Source of the DNA: an uncultured Oscillospiraceae bacterium
GTDB taxonomy: Bacteria; Bacillota; Clostridia; Oscillospirales; Acutalibacteraceae
NCBI GenBank assembly: GCA_902489595.1
Contig: CABUAS010000080.1
Span: forward strand, 1 to 7,886
Direction: 5' to 3'
Length of the DNA stretch: 7,886 bases
In this document: positions 1 through 6,597 of the stretch, piece after piece
Layout of the letters: each line of letters opens with the position of its first letter
Numbering within the stretch: the first letter of the stretch is position 1
Notes under the pieces: model-generated
Told to the model about the DNA's origin: nothing
Databases searched by the model: none
What the model saw: the letters and a program-made list of their open reading frames with translations, nothing else
Translations under genes and position numbers: made by a program

Positions 1-342
1 GTTATAATTTGCCCACTGCATAGGTTCTGCCGCCCAAGGTTTTATATTTTCATAATCGGCATATCCGCTAAGGCTGATTTTTTTGTAATCTTCATCGCCA
101 ACGGCATTATTTGCCTGTGCATATCTGAACAGGAATGAGGCAGTCTGTTCCCTGCTGACATTGTCAAATGGTTTGAAGGTTGTCTGATTCGTAATGCCGC
201 TGTCGAGTGCCCAGCACGCAGCATCATAATAGTAAACGCTTGTATCTGTAATATCAGTAAACGGTGTTGACGGATACGGATTTGCGTTTTTATACGGCTC
301 GCCTGCCATACGGTAAAGAATTGTTACAAACATTGCTCTTGT
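1..342. repeat. Direct repeat copy A: SLH cassette, 342 bp, identical to 2975-3316
   Basis: Every base from 1 to 342 matches 2975 to 3316 at a constant offset of 2974 by direct comparison. It encodes residues 713-826 of the carboxypeptidase: the end of the first SLH module, all of the second and the start of the third. The copy probably continues past the left edge, so its full length is unknown. At 343 the two sequences diverge abruptly. Confidence 0.98.
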
Positions 343-2478
343 AATGGAAGACTGCGGTGAAAACTCGGTGAATTCGGGCGGATTTGTTCCCTTTAAAAAT
401 TCATTATAAAGCGATGTATAAGCAACATACCCCGAATATCCCGCATAATAACCGAGATCTGTATAGCGCAGCTGCGACAGCGGAACATCCTGCGGTTTAG
501 TATAGAAATGATAAACAGGCGAATATTTATCAGACTTTACGATGTCATTACCGCTGACGGCATAACCCGTAACACGAACATAATATGACTGCGCAGGCTG
601 AAGATTTTCAATAGTTACCGAGGCTACATCTGTATCTGCCGCCGTAATCCAGTTCACTTTATCGGCAGAGTACTCTATTCTATACATATTTGTGCCCGTG
701 CCGTGTTTAAAGACAACATCAAGCGAAGTATCTGTAATATTTCTGAGATTAAGTGACTCGGGTGCTTTGATTACCGAACCTGCCTCTGACGCAGCAAGCG
801 TTTTAAAATTGCACGAGTCGGAATAAGCGGCATACACAGTGCCTTTACTGCTGTATCTGTAAGGTCTGACCCTTACGGAATATGATGTGCCAAACTCAAG
901 ATTTCTGAAATTGAATTCTGCCGTTTGCGTTGTACCTGCACTGCGCCACACGCCGCCTGTGCCATTTTGCATAATCTGCACTTCATAGCCGCTTGCATAC
1001 GTAACTTCGTTCCAGCTGATATTTGCAGTAACTCCTGTAACGTCTGTAGCAACGGGAGTTTCTTCAACAGTTTGCAGCACAATCGGTCTCTTATCCGTAA
1101 AACCGTTCATCATATTTACAAGCGCTTTTGTAAATTTACCCGAATAATCATTATAAATTATATCAGAACTGTTTTTCGGCATAGGAAATTCCACAAGGCA
1201 GGATTCTGCGCCCTTATTATACGCCCAAGTTTCGAGATAACCCTTACCGTGAGAATTTTTATGATAAAAACCGTTTCCTTTGAATTCATTAACAAAATAC
1301 TGACCCGCTTCCGGTTTTCCGATAGTCTGATTAAGCCAGCCGTGAACATCAAGCACAACATTTGTAAAACTGCCCATATTACTGTCGAGAAAGCGTTCAA
1401 GCTGAGCCGCCTCGGGTGCGCCGAGCGGTGAACTGCCCGTATAATTTCTGCTTGAAGATGTAACAGGAGTGAAATTTGCAGGCCAGCATCTGTTCATATC
1501 AATTTCAGTTGTGACGGTGCATCTGCCCGGTCCGTTATTAGTGTAACCCGAAGTTATGCCATCGGGATTTGCATATGGGATAATATAAACAGTCCAATCA
1601 TAAAAAATATTCCGGTTCATTGATGAAAGACTGCTCATTACCCTGTCGGCAATTTTAACTAACTCTGCACCGTCTGCCGACCATGCGTCCTCCCAGCCGT
1701 GCTGTGCAAAAACGGCAAAAACAACATTAGGACCTGTGCCGATTTTATACCATTTCAAATCTTCTCCGAGTCCGCTTTTACCGTAAATTCCCGATGTAAA
1801 ACCCGTATAACTGCCTACTTTCGGCAAAGACGCTCCTCTGCTGAAACGGGGAAGTTCTAAAGTTTCGGTTATACTGCCGTCTGTCTTAACTTTATCATCA
1901 TAAAACAATTTCAGAAATTCATCGGCAAGTTCACTGTCGGTATAAATTTTTCTTTCATTATTATAAGAATATTCATCTCTGTGTTCAGCGTAATGATAAT
2001 AATTCAAAACGGCAACATCAATACTGTCTGTTTCAAACAGCAGGGCAAAATCACTGTCTTCAAGCATAACAGAATATTCCTCGCCGAGAACTTCATTATA
2101 TGCATAATAATCGTCTGAAATATCAACAGCAATAGTTTTTCCGCCGTTTATCAGCCCCGAAAGTTTTTTATCATAATCATTCACGGTATTTTTATCAACA
2201 GTTTTCTGCTCAAGATAACCGTTTTTATCAACACTGTAAAACTGTTCGCTTATATGGTCAAGAACTGAAAGAAAATACGCCTGTGATTTATCGTTTACCC
2301 ATATTCCGCCGTCTGTCGGAATATCATTTTCAATAGCATATTTTATAAGCGTTTCAAAATTTTTCTGTGCTGAAAAATCATAATCAGCCGTATTATCGGC
2401 AAAAGCATATATGCCGCCTATCTGAAAAATCATAATCAGCGATAACGCTAATGACATTATTTTTTTTAAGTTTTTCAT
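1..2478 (-). CDS. Secreted M14 zinc carboxypeptidase with fibronectin III and SLH domains (C-terminus cut by window edge)
   Basis: I translated this frame by hand: 826 codons run from ATG at 2478 to the left edge without a stop, so the protein is partial. Residues 1-27 form a signal peptide (MKNLKK, hydrophobic core, AFA|D cleavage site). Residues 28 to about 225 are a region I do not recognise, perhaps a prodomain. The peptidase M14 domain (about 230-460) shows zinc ligands H260 and E263 (QHGWED) and H379 (DVHGW), the substrate-binding N329-R330 pair (DMNRCW), NPDG at 304-307, and the catalytic glutamate E430 (LVEFP). Two fibronectin III-like domains follow (about 466-561 and 570-662), then SLH modules from about 675. 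The third SLH module is cut at the edge. The enzyme should remove residues from peptides at the cell surface; whether the substrate is protein or cell-wall peptide is not visible. An AGGTAG ribosome binding site lies 6 nt upstream (2485-2490). The last 114 codons are identical in DNA to the neighbouring SLH gene. Confidence 0.93.
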   Translation of the reverse strand, partial: MKNLKKIMSLALSLIMIFQIGGIYAFADNTADYDFSAQKNFETLIKYAIENDIPTDGGIWVNDKSQAYFLSVLDHISEQFYSVDKNGYLEQKTVDKNTVNDYDKKLSGLINGGKTIAVDISDDYYAYNEVLGEEYSVMLEDSDFALLFETDSIDVAVLNYYHYAEHRDEYSYNNERKIYTDSELADEFLKLFYDDKVKTDGSITETLELPRFSRGASLPKVGSYTGFTSGIYGKSGLGEDLKWYKIGTGPNVVFAVFAQHGWEDAWSADGAELVKIADRVMSSLSSMNRNIFYDWTVYIIPYANPDGITSGYTNNGPGRCTVTTEIDMNRCWPANFTPVTSSSRNYTGSSPLGAPEAAQLERFLDSNMGSFTNVVLDVHGWLNQTIGKPEAGQYFVNEFKGNGFYHKNSHGKGYLETWAYNKGAESCLVEFPMPKNSSDIIYNDYSGKFTKALVNMMNGFTDKRPIVLQTVEETPVATDVTGVTANISWNEVTYASGYEVQIMQNGTGGVWRSAGTTQTAEFNFRNLEFGTSYSVRVRPYRYSSKGTVYAAYSDSCNFKTLAASEAGSVIKAPESLNLRNITDTSLDVVFKHGTGTNMYRIEYSADKVNWITAADTDVASVTIENLQPAQSYYVRVTGYAVSGNDIVKSDKYSPVYHFYTKPQDVPLSQLRYTDLGYYAGYSGYVAYTSLYNEFLKGTNPPEFTEFSPQSSITRAMFVTILYRMAGEPYKNANPYPSTPFTDITDTSVYYYDAACWALDSGITNQTTFKPFDNVSREQTASFLFRYAQANNAVGDEDYKKISLSGYADYENIKPWAAEPMQWANYN

Positions 2479-2484
2479 AAAAAT

Positions 2485-2490
2485 CTACCT
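2485..2490 (-). promoter_or_regulatory. Ribosome binding site of the carboxypeptidase gene
   Basis: AGGTAG on the minus strand, 6 nt before the ATG at 2478. It supports this start, which is directly followed by a textbook signal peptide. Confidence 0.75.
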
Positions 2491-2507
2491 GCATTTCCAA
2501 TAAATTA

Positions 2508-2536
2508 ATTTTATCATATATACAGTGTGTTTGCAA
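2508..2536 (-). promoter_or_regulatory. Sigma-A-type promoter of the carboxypeptidase gene
   Basis: On the minus strand, -35 TTGCAA (2531-2536) and -10 TAAAAT (2508-2513) are separated by exactly 17 bp. Transcription would start near 2501, giving a leader of about 22 nt that just includes the ribosome binding site. The promoter lies downstream of the terminator of the preceding gene, which implies independent transcription of the two SLH enzyme genes. Confidence 0.65.
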
Positions 2537-2550
2537 TTAATAATTGTTAC

Positions 2551-2583
2551 AAAAAAATACGGGAAAGCACGGCAGCTTTCCCG
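2551..2583 (-). terminator. Rho-independent terminator, minus strand, for the transglutaminase-like gene
   Basis: A perfect 9-bp stem (CGGGAAAGC at 2560-2568 with GCTTTCCCG at 2575-2583) encloses a 6-nt loop. On the minus strand it is followed by TATTTTTTT (2551-2559), a classic U-tract. It lies about 270 nt after the stop codon of the transglutaminase-like gene, with the palindromic repeats in between, so the repeats would be transcribed as part of that gene's 3' untranslated region. Confidence 0.88.
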
Positions 2584-2600
2584 ATATTGATTTTATTACA

Positions 2601-2744
2601 GCGGGGTGAGGGCACCCCGCCCTACGGTTGATACCATAACGTTATTGATATTTCGTATGGTCGGCGTTCTCACCTGTCGGCTTAGTCGGTACTTCTGCTT
2701 CGCAGAGGTGTCCATCGGACACACGCACCCTCTACGAGCTGCTG
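2601..2744. repeat. Hairpin-rich intergenic repeat segment
   Basis: This stretch contains a series of small inverted repeats. GCGGGGTG/CACCCCGC (2601-2608 and 2613-2620) has a 4-nt loop. ACCATA/TATGGT pairs 2633-2638 with 2656-2661. TCTGC/GCAGA pairs 2694-2698 with 2702-2706. GTGTCC/GGACAC pairs 2708-2713 with 2717-2722. It is much more GC-rich than its surroundings and no reading frame in it looks like a real protein. From memory, the GC-rich hairpin and its flank resemble a dispersed intergenic repeat of gut Clostridia; no search was run. It adjoins the larger palindrome on its right, so the two may form one composite element. Confidence 0.65.
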
Positions 2745-2849
2745 TTGAATCCCTCCACCGCAAGCGGTCCCCCCACCCTTTGACAAGGGAGGCTAATATA
2801 AAGGTCCCCTTGTTAAAGGGGGCTGTCACGAAGTGACTGGGGGATTCAA
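2745..2849. repeat. 105-bp palindromic (MITE-like) intergenic repeat
   Basis: The outer ends form an inverted repeat: TTGAATCCC at 2745-2753, answered by the complementary GGGATTCAA at 2841-2849. Inside, CCCTTTGACAAGGGA (2776-2790) pairs with TCCCCTTGTTAAAGGG (2805-2820). Each arm also carries its own small hairpin: ACCGC/GCGGT near 2757-2768 on the left and GTCAC/GTGAC at 2825-2837 on the right. The centre is an AT-rich spacer. It begins 5 bp beyond the stop codon at 2855. The design fits a non-autonomous mobile repeat or a structured 3' untranslated region. It encodes no transposase, and I see no clear target-site duplication. Confidence 0.8.
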
Positions 2850-2854
2850 TTTCT

Positions 2855-4882
2855 TTATGCAAAATTACCGATATTACATACTTTGCCGAAGCCGTAAAGA
2901 ATTTTTGCTGCGTGGACACGCTGTGTTGCGCCCTGTGGGTTGATAAGCCCTTGCTGTGTGCCTGTTATCATTCCGTTATAATTTGCCCACTGCATAGGTT
3001 CTGCCGCCCAAGGTTTTATATTTTCATAATCGGCATATCCGCTAAGGCTGATTTTTTTGTAATCTTCATCGCCAACGGCATTATTTGCCTGTGCATATCT
3101 GAACAGGAATGAGGCAGTCTGTTCCCTGCTGACATTGTCAAATGGTTTGAAGGTTGTCTGATTCGTAATGCCGCTGTCGAGTGCCCAGCACGCAGCATCA
3201 TAATAGTAAACGCTTGTATCTGTAATATCAGTAAACGGTGTTGACGGATACGGATTTGCGTTTTTATACGGCTCGCCTGCCATACGGTAAAGAATTGTTA
3301 CAAACATTGCTCTTGTTATCGGCATTGTCGGTGAAAACAGCGTTCTTTCGGGCGGATTTGTGCCTGTTATGAACTTATTATTCACCGATGTATACTCAAC
3401 AAAATCGCCGTAATAAGCAAATTTTTCAAGGTCGGAAAACGGCAGTTTTGTGCCTGATGTGCCGCAATTTACACACACTTTGGTAAGCCTGCCGTTTTTA
3501 GCACGCCACGCATATTTATGATTATTATCGGCACAGAGATAATCTGATATTTTATATTTCATAAGAATGCCGTTATCAGACGGCGAACTGCCGTACAAAA
3601 CCGACAAAGTATTGGTTTCGGCGTTCATTGCAAAGTCGAAAATATTCAAATTATTTGTAGGTGCATAAATCAGTGAATCTTCATCAGAATCGGGACTATA
3701 GGCAAAAATACCGTCTTTTGTTCTGTAATACATAATACCGCCCAATGACTGCATTACGGGAAAATAAATTTTAGACTTCTGATTGTTTTCTGTATAATAG
3801 GAATATATTTCTTTCTGCTTAACGATGTTATATTTTGTATTGCTCAAAAACTTAATCTGATTTATTGTAAAGCCTGCCTCTGTGTAAAAATCGGAATCCC
3901 TTACAACCGAGGCATACCAATATCCGTCAGCATAAACAATATGTTCAAAAATATTGCGCCAGAAAAAATTATCGTATGTTTTTGAATTCGCATAACCGTA
4001 AACATTAACGCCGTTTACAAGCCAGTCATTTGATTTATGGCCGTTGTTTTCGGCAACAGTATCAGAACACATAAAATCGCTGTAACTGTATGCACCCGAA
4101 AGCGGATTGGTAAGCAGATTGCCGTCTGATTTATAAGGGTCATCGCCTGTACAGTCTACATGATAGTAACTGCCGTTTAGATAAACAAGATTCCATGCGT
4201 GGGAATTGCTTTTACTTGTCACTATGTAAGATTTAATATTCAGCAAAGTGAGTGCATAATTAAACAGTTCCGAATAGCCGACGCACATCGTTTTGCCTTC
4301 TTTGAGGGCATAATATATATTGTTATGTTCCTGATTATAGCTGAAATCATATTCAACACTGCCGACAACATAATCGTGAACATAAAGAATTTTCTCAATA
4401 TCGTTTGAAAACACAGACACATCTGCAACTAATTTATCCATTTTTTCTTTAATCAGATTGTTGCCTTTAATAACTTCGCTTTTTGACATCGTATATTTCG
4501 GCTTGATATTTATAATTTCGCCTGTGTCAGCAGAATATACATACGGGAAACTGTCTGCAATATAGTAATACTGTCTGTAATTAATAAGATAAAGAACAAT
4601 TTTATTCAGTTCGTCTGCATTAATGTGATACTTTTTAACATCAATTTCCGAAGACAGGGTGCTGAATCCTTTTGAAATTGCCGATAAAACGCCTGAATAA
4701 TTGCGTGCAATATAATCAAGGTCAGTTCTTGCACCTGCCTTTTGAGATTCATAACCGTTATAGAATTCGGCTGTACCCGTTTTGGTTCTGCTATCTGCAA
4801 AAACAACTGAAACCGATGAAAAAACCGAAGTTATCATCAAAACCGCTGTTATAATACATAAAAATTGTTTGAATTTTTTCAA
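2855..4882 (-). CDS. Secreted transglutaminase-like protein with three SLH domains
   Basis: A 675-residue protein. Residues 1-29 are a signal peptide with likely cleavage at VFA|D. The transglutaminase-like core (about 160-250) shows the expected triad in order: C200 (KTMCVGYS), H228 (SHAWN) and D243 (YHVDCTGDDP). Such domains in bacteria act as cysteine proteases, transamidases or peptide-processing enzymes; the reaction here is unknown. Residues about 300-445 contain repeated aromatic, beta-rich segments (YADGYWYAS, GGIMYYRTKDG) that may form a propeller-like domain. A C450/H455/C470/C473 cluster (KVCVNCG) looks like a small zinc-ribbon linker. Three SLH modules (about 482-670) should bind the protein to cell-wall polysaccharide. 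The start is TTG at 4882: the nearby ATG at 4886 is out of frame, and the AGGGGTG ribosome binding site is 6 nt from the TTG. Codons for residues 523-636 are identical to those of the neighbouring carboxypeptidase. Confidence 0.93.
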   Translation of the reverse strand: MKKFKQFLCIITAVLMITSVFSSVSVVFADSRTKTGTAEFYNGYESQKAGARTDLDYIARNYSGVLSAISKGFSTLSSEIDVKKYHINADELNKIVLYLINYRQYYYIADSFPYVYSADTGEIINIKPKYTMSKSEVIKGNNLIKEKMDKLVADVSVFSNDIEKILYVHDYVVGSVEYDFSYNQEHNNIYYALKEGKTMCVGYSELFNYALTLLNIKSYIVTSKSNSHAWNLVYLNGSYYHVDCTGDDPYKSDGNLLTNPLSGAYSYSDFMCSDTVAENNGHKSNDWLVNGVNVYGYANSKTYDNFFWRNIFEHIVYADGYWYASVVRDSDFYTEAGFTINQIKFLSNTKYNIVKQKEIYSYYTENNQKSKIYFPVMQSLGGIMYYRTKDGIFAYSPDSDEDSLIYAPTNNLNIFDFAMNAETNTLSVLYGSSPSDNGILMKYKISDYLCADNNHKYAWRAKNGRLTKVCVNCGTSGTKLPFSDLEKFAYYGDFVEYTSVNNKFITGTNPPERTLFSPTMPITRAMFVTILYRMAGEPYKNANPYPSTPFTDITDTSVYYYDAACWALDSGITNQTTFKPFDNVSREQTASFLFRYAQANNAVGDEDYKKISLSGYADYENIKPWAAEPMQWANYNGMITGTQQGLINPQGATQRVHAAKILYGFGKVCNIGNFA
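2975..3316. repeat. Direct repeat copy B: SLH cassette, 342 bp, identical to 1-342
   Basis: The second copy of the perfect direct repeat, lying inside the transglutaminase-like gene and encoding its residues 523-636. The reading frame and orientation match copy A, so both proteins receive the same SLH peptide. The sequence left of 2975 continues this gene's third SLH module and shows what the missing end of the carboxypeptidase probably looks like. Confidence 0.98.
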
Positions 4883-4888
4883 TCATTT

Positions 4889-4895
4889 CACCCCT
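4889..4895 (-). promoter_or_regulatory. Ribosome binding site deciding a TTG start
   Basis: AGGGGTG on the minus strand lies 6 nt before TTG at 4882. The ATG at 4886 would be only 2 nt away and is out of frame with the signal peptide, so this site selects the TTG. Confidence 0.8.
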
Positions 4896-4912
4896 GATAC
4901 TAATATATGTAT

Positions 4913-4941
4913 ATTATAATCTATATTAACTGTTTTCACAA
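4913..4941 (-). promoter_or_regulatory. Sigma-A-type promoter of the transglutaminase-like gene
   Basis: The minus strand has a perfect -10 TATAAT (4913-4918), a 17-bp spacer, and -35 TTGTGA (4936-4941, four of six consensus bases). The predicted start near 4906 gives a leader of about 23 nt. A perfect TTGACA at 4968-4973 lies further upstream but has only a weak -10 partner (TAAAAC, 16-bp spacing). Confidence 0.65.
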
Positions 4942-5014
4942 GATAGTTTTAGTCATTTTAACTAATTTGTCAACAGATAATATGAAAATTTTGTGTGTAT
5001 TTTTCAATATTGTA

Positions 5015-5043
5015 TTGCAAACGGTGAATTTAACAGTTATAAT
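5015..5043 (+). promoter_or_regulatory. Sigma-A-type promoter of the GPH symporter gene
   Basis: -35 TTGCAA (5015-5020), a 17-bp spacer, and a perfect -10 TATAAT (5038-5043). Predicted transcription starts near 5050. The ribosome binding site AAAGGGG (5068-5074) is 7 nt before the ATG at 5082. It is divergent from the transglutaminase-like promoter, with about 73 bp between the two -35 boxes. I see no convincing operator or catabolite-response site. Confidence 0.7.
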
Positions 5044-5081
5044 TAAAACATAACTTAAAAAGGTTATAAAGGGGTAAAAAT

Positions 5082-6551
5082 ATGGAAAAACATGTTTCTA
5101 AAAAGGAATGGATGGCATATGCCATAGGTGCTCTCGGGCAGGGCATGATTTACGCCATTATGAGTTCGTATATTTCGGACTTTTATCTCAGCGTTTTAAA
5201 ACTGACACCGCTGTTTGTACTGTTTTTAATGCTGTTTGCAAGAATCTGGGACGCAGTAAATGACCCGATTATGGGCTATATAGTAGACAGAAGTAACCCG
5301 AAAAACGGCAAAATGCGCCCTTATCTTATTTACACGCCGATACCGATTGCTATATTAACAGTGCTTTTATTTTATGCGCCTAATCTTTCGGGCACACAGT
5401 TAATGATTTATGCAGGCGTTACATATGTTTTATGGGGTATGATTTACACGGCATCAGACGTGCCGTTCTGGAGTCTTCCTAATGTTATGACGCCGAATCC
5501 TGCCGAGCGCGGTGACATTATCAGCAAAGCAAAAACAGCAAACGGTGTGGGCTCTGCCGTGCCGATGGCAATATTTATGGTTTTAGGCTTCATTCTGCCT
5601 AAGCTCAATCTTGCAGGCACTGAGCTTGAAAAAACAAAATATATGACCATTGCGCTTATCTGTGCAATTTTCGGTAATTTATTATTTATAAGAGTTTACT
5701 TCAAATCAAAAGAGAGAGTAAACATTCCCATTCCGCCGAAAAAGGCAAAGAATGAACCCGGTGCCCTTAAATTAATTCTTACCTGCAAACCGCTCATTTT
5801 AACTGCAATTATGGGTGTTTTAAGTTCGGGCAGATATATGTATCAGGCAGGTGCAGTGCATGTTGCAAGATACAGTTTTTACATTGGCAAAGACCTGACC
5901 GGATTATCAGCCGCTGATAAAGAGGCTGCTTTACAGTCAAACATCAGCCTTGTTTCAACCGTATTTTCGGTAGCCACGGCTATCGGAATGTTCGGCACAA
6001 TGCTTGTTATGCCGCTGCTTTTCAAAAAGTTAAACTATAAGCAGATTATCATTTCAACATCTGTGCTCGGATTTGCATCATCGCTTGCAATCTGGTTCAT
6101 CGGTTACGAACATTTCTGGGCATGCGTGCCGTTTCTTGCACTTTCATGTGTTCCATGCGGTGCAATTAACATCTGCACTGCCGCTATGGTGGGCGACTGC
6201 CTTGATTATATGGAATGGTCAACCGGCAAAAGACTTACGGGAATGGGAAGTGCAATTCAAAGTTTCGTCAACAAACTCGGCAATGCCGTTTCAACATCAT
6301 TCATCGTACTTATGTATATGATTGTTAATCTTGATGTGGCAAACATTAGTTCAAAAATCACCGCAAACCCGCTTGAAATGAGCGAGGGCATCAGAACAGG
6401 TATGTTCAGCCTTGTATCGCTTATCCCGGGAATTTCACTTTTACTCTGCATTATTCCGCTTTTCTTCTACGATCTTGTTGGTGAAAAGAAAGAAAGAATT
6501 ACAAAAGAACTTGAACAGCAGAGAAAAGAAAAAGGCATTATTATTGAATAA
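5082..6551 (+). CDS. GPH-family (MelB-like) cation:sugar symporter
   Basis: A 489-residue hydrophobic protein with about 12 predicted membrane helices, typical in length for the glycoside-pentoside-hexuronide:cation symporter family within the major facilitator superfamily. The family signature is clear: RIWDAVNDPIMG at 54-65, with D57 and D61 matching the cation-site aspartates D55 and D59 of MelB, followed by DRSNPKNGKMRP in the first cytoplasmic loop. SDVPFWSL places D126 and W130 at MelB's sugar-site D124 and W128. By my alignment from memory, MelB D19 (GAFGKD) corresponds to G21 here (GALGQG), so sugar recognition probably differs from MelB. The C-terminal tail (about 465-489) is charged and cytoplasmic, as usual in the family. 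No glycosidase gene lies beside it, so the substrate (a glycoside, pentoside or hexuronide) cannot be named. It has its own promoter and ends at a hairpin shared with the convergent gene. Confidence 0.9.
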   Translation: MEKHVSKKEWMAYAIGALGQGMIYAIMSSYISDFYLSVLKLTPLFVLFLMLFARIWDAVNDPIMGYIVDRSNPKNGKMRPYLIYTPIPIAILTVLLFYAPNLSGTQLMIYAGVTYVLWGMIYTASDVPFWSLPNVMTPNPAERGDIISKAKTANGVGSAVPMAIFMVLGFILPKLNLAGTELEKTKYMTIALICAIFGNLLFIRVYFKSKERVNIPIPPKKAKNEPGALKLILTCKPLILTAIMGVLSSGRYMYQAGAVHVARYSFYIGKDLTGLSAADKEAALQSNISLVSTVFSVATAIGMFGTMLVMPLLFKKLNYKQIIISTSVLGFASSLAIWFIGYEHFWACVPFLALSCVPCGAINICTAAMVGDCLDYMEWSTGKRLTGMGSAIQSFVNKLGNAVSTSFIVLMYMIVNLDVANISSKITANPLEMSEGIRTGMFSLVSLIPGISLLLCIIPLFFYDLVGEKKERITKELEQQRKEKGIIIE

Positions 6552-6562
6552 TCATCAAACTT

Positions 6563-6591
6563 AAACGCAGGAATTGAGCGCTCCTGCGTTT
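6563..6591. terminator. Hairpin between convergent genes, likely bidirectional terminator
   Basis: A perfect 10-bp stem (AAACGCAGGA at 6563-6572 with TCCTGCGTTT at 6582-6591) has a 9-nt loop. It sits 11 bp after the symporter stop and 6 bp after the dGTPase-family gene's stop on the other strand. The T-rich tails are short on both sides (TTTATATAA on plus, weaker on minus), so efficiency is uncertain. Confidence 0.75.
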
Positions 6592-6597
6592 ATATAA

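Noticed and set aside
925..1431. 168-codon plus-strand frame opposite the carboxypeptidase
   Set aside because: It is antisense to a clear M14/fibronectin III coding frame with all catalytic residues, and its product has no recognisable features.
2745..2849. CRISPR array or complete insertion sequence in the repeat region
   Set aside because: There are no regularly spaced direct repeats and no transposase frame; the structure is inverted, not arrayed.
2596..2919. Open frames on both strands over the intergenic repeats (2596-2919 minus, 2606-2836 plus)
   Set aside because: They run through palindromic repeat DNA, one overlaps the end of the transglutaminase-like gene, and neither has a protein-like composition or ribosome binding site.
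4944..4964. Inverted repeat TAGTT/AACTA as an operator between the divergent promoters
   Set aside because: The arms are only 5 bp in very AT-rich DNA, which is expected by chance.
4950..4973. Second promoter with a perfect TTGACA (4968-4973) for the transglutaminase-like gene
   Set aside because: The best -10 partner is only TAAAAC at 16-bp spacing; the downstream site with perfect TATAAT and 17-bp spacing fits better. It cannot be fully excluded.
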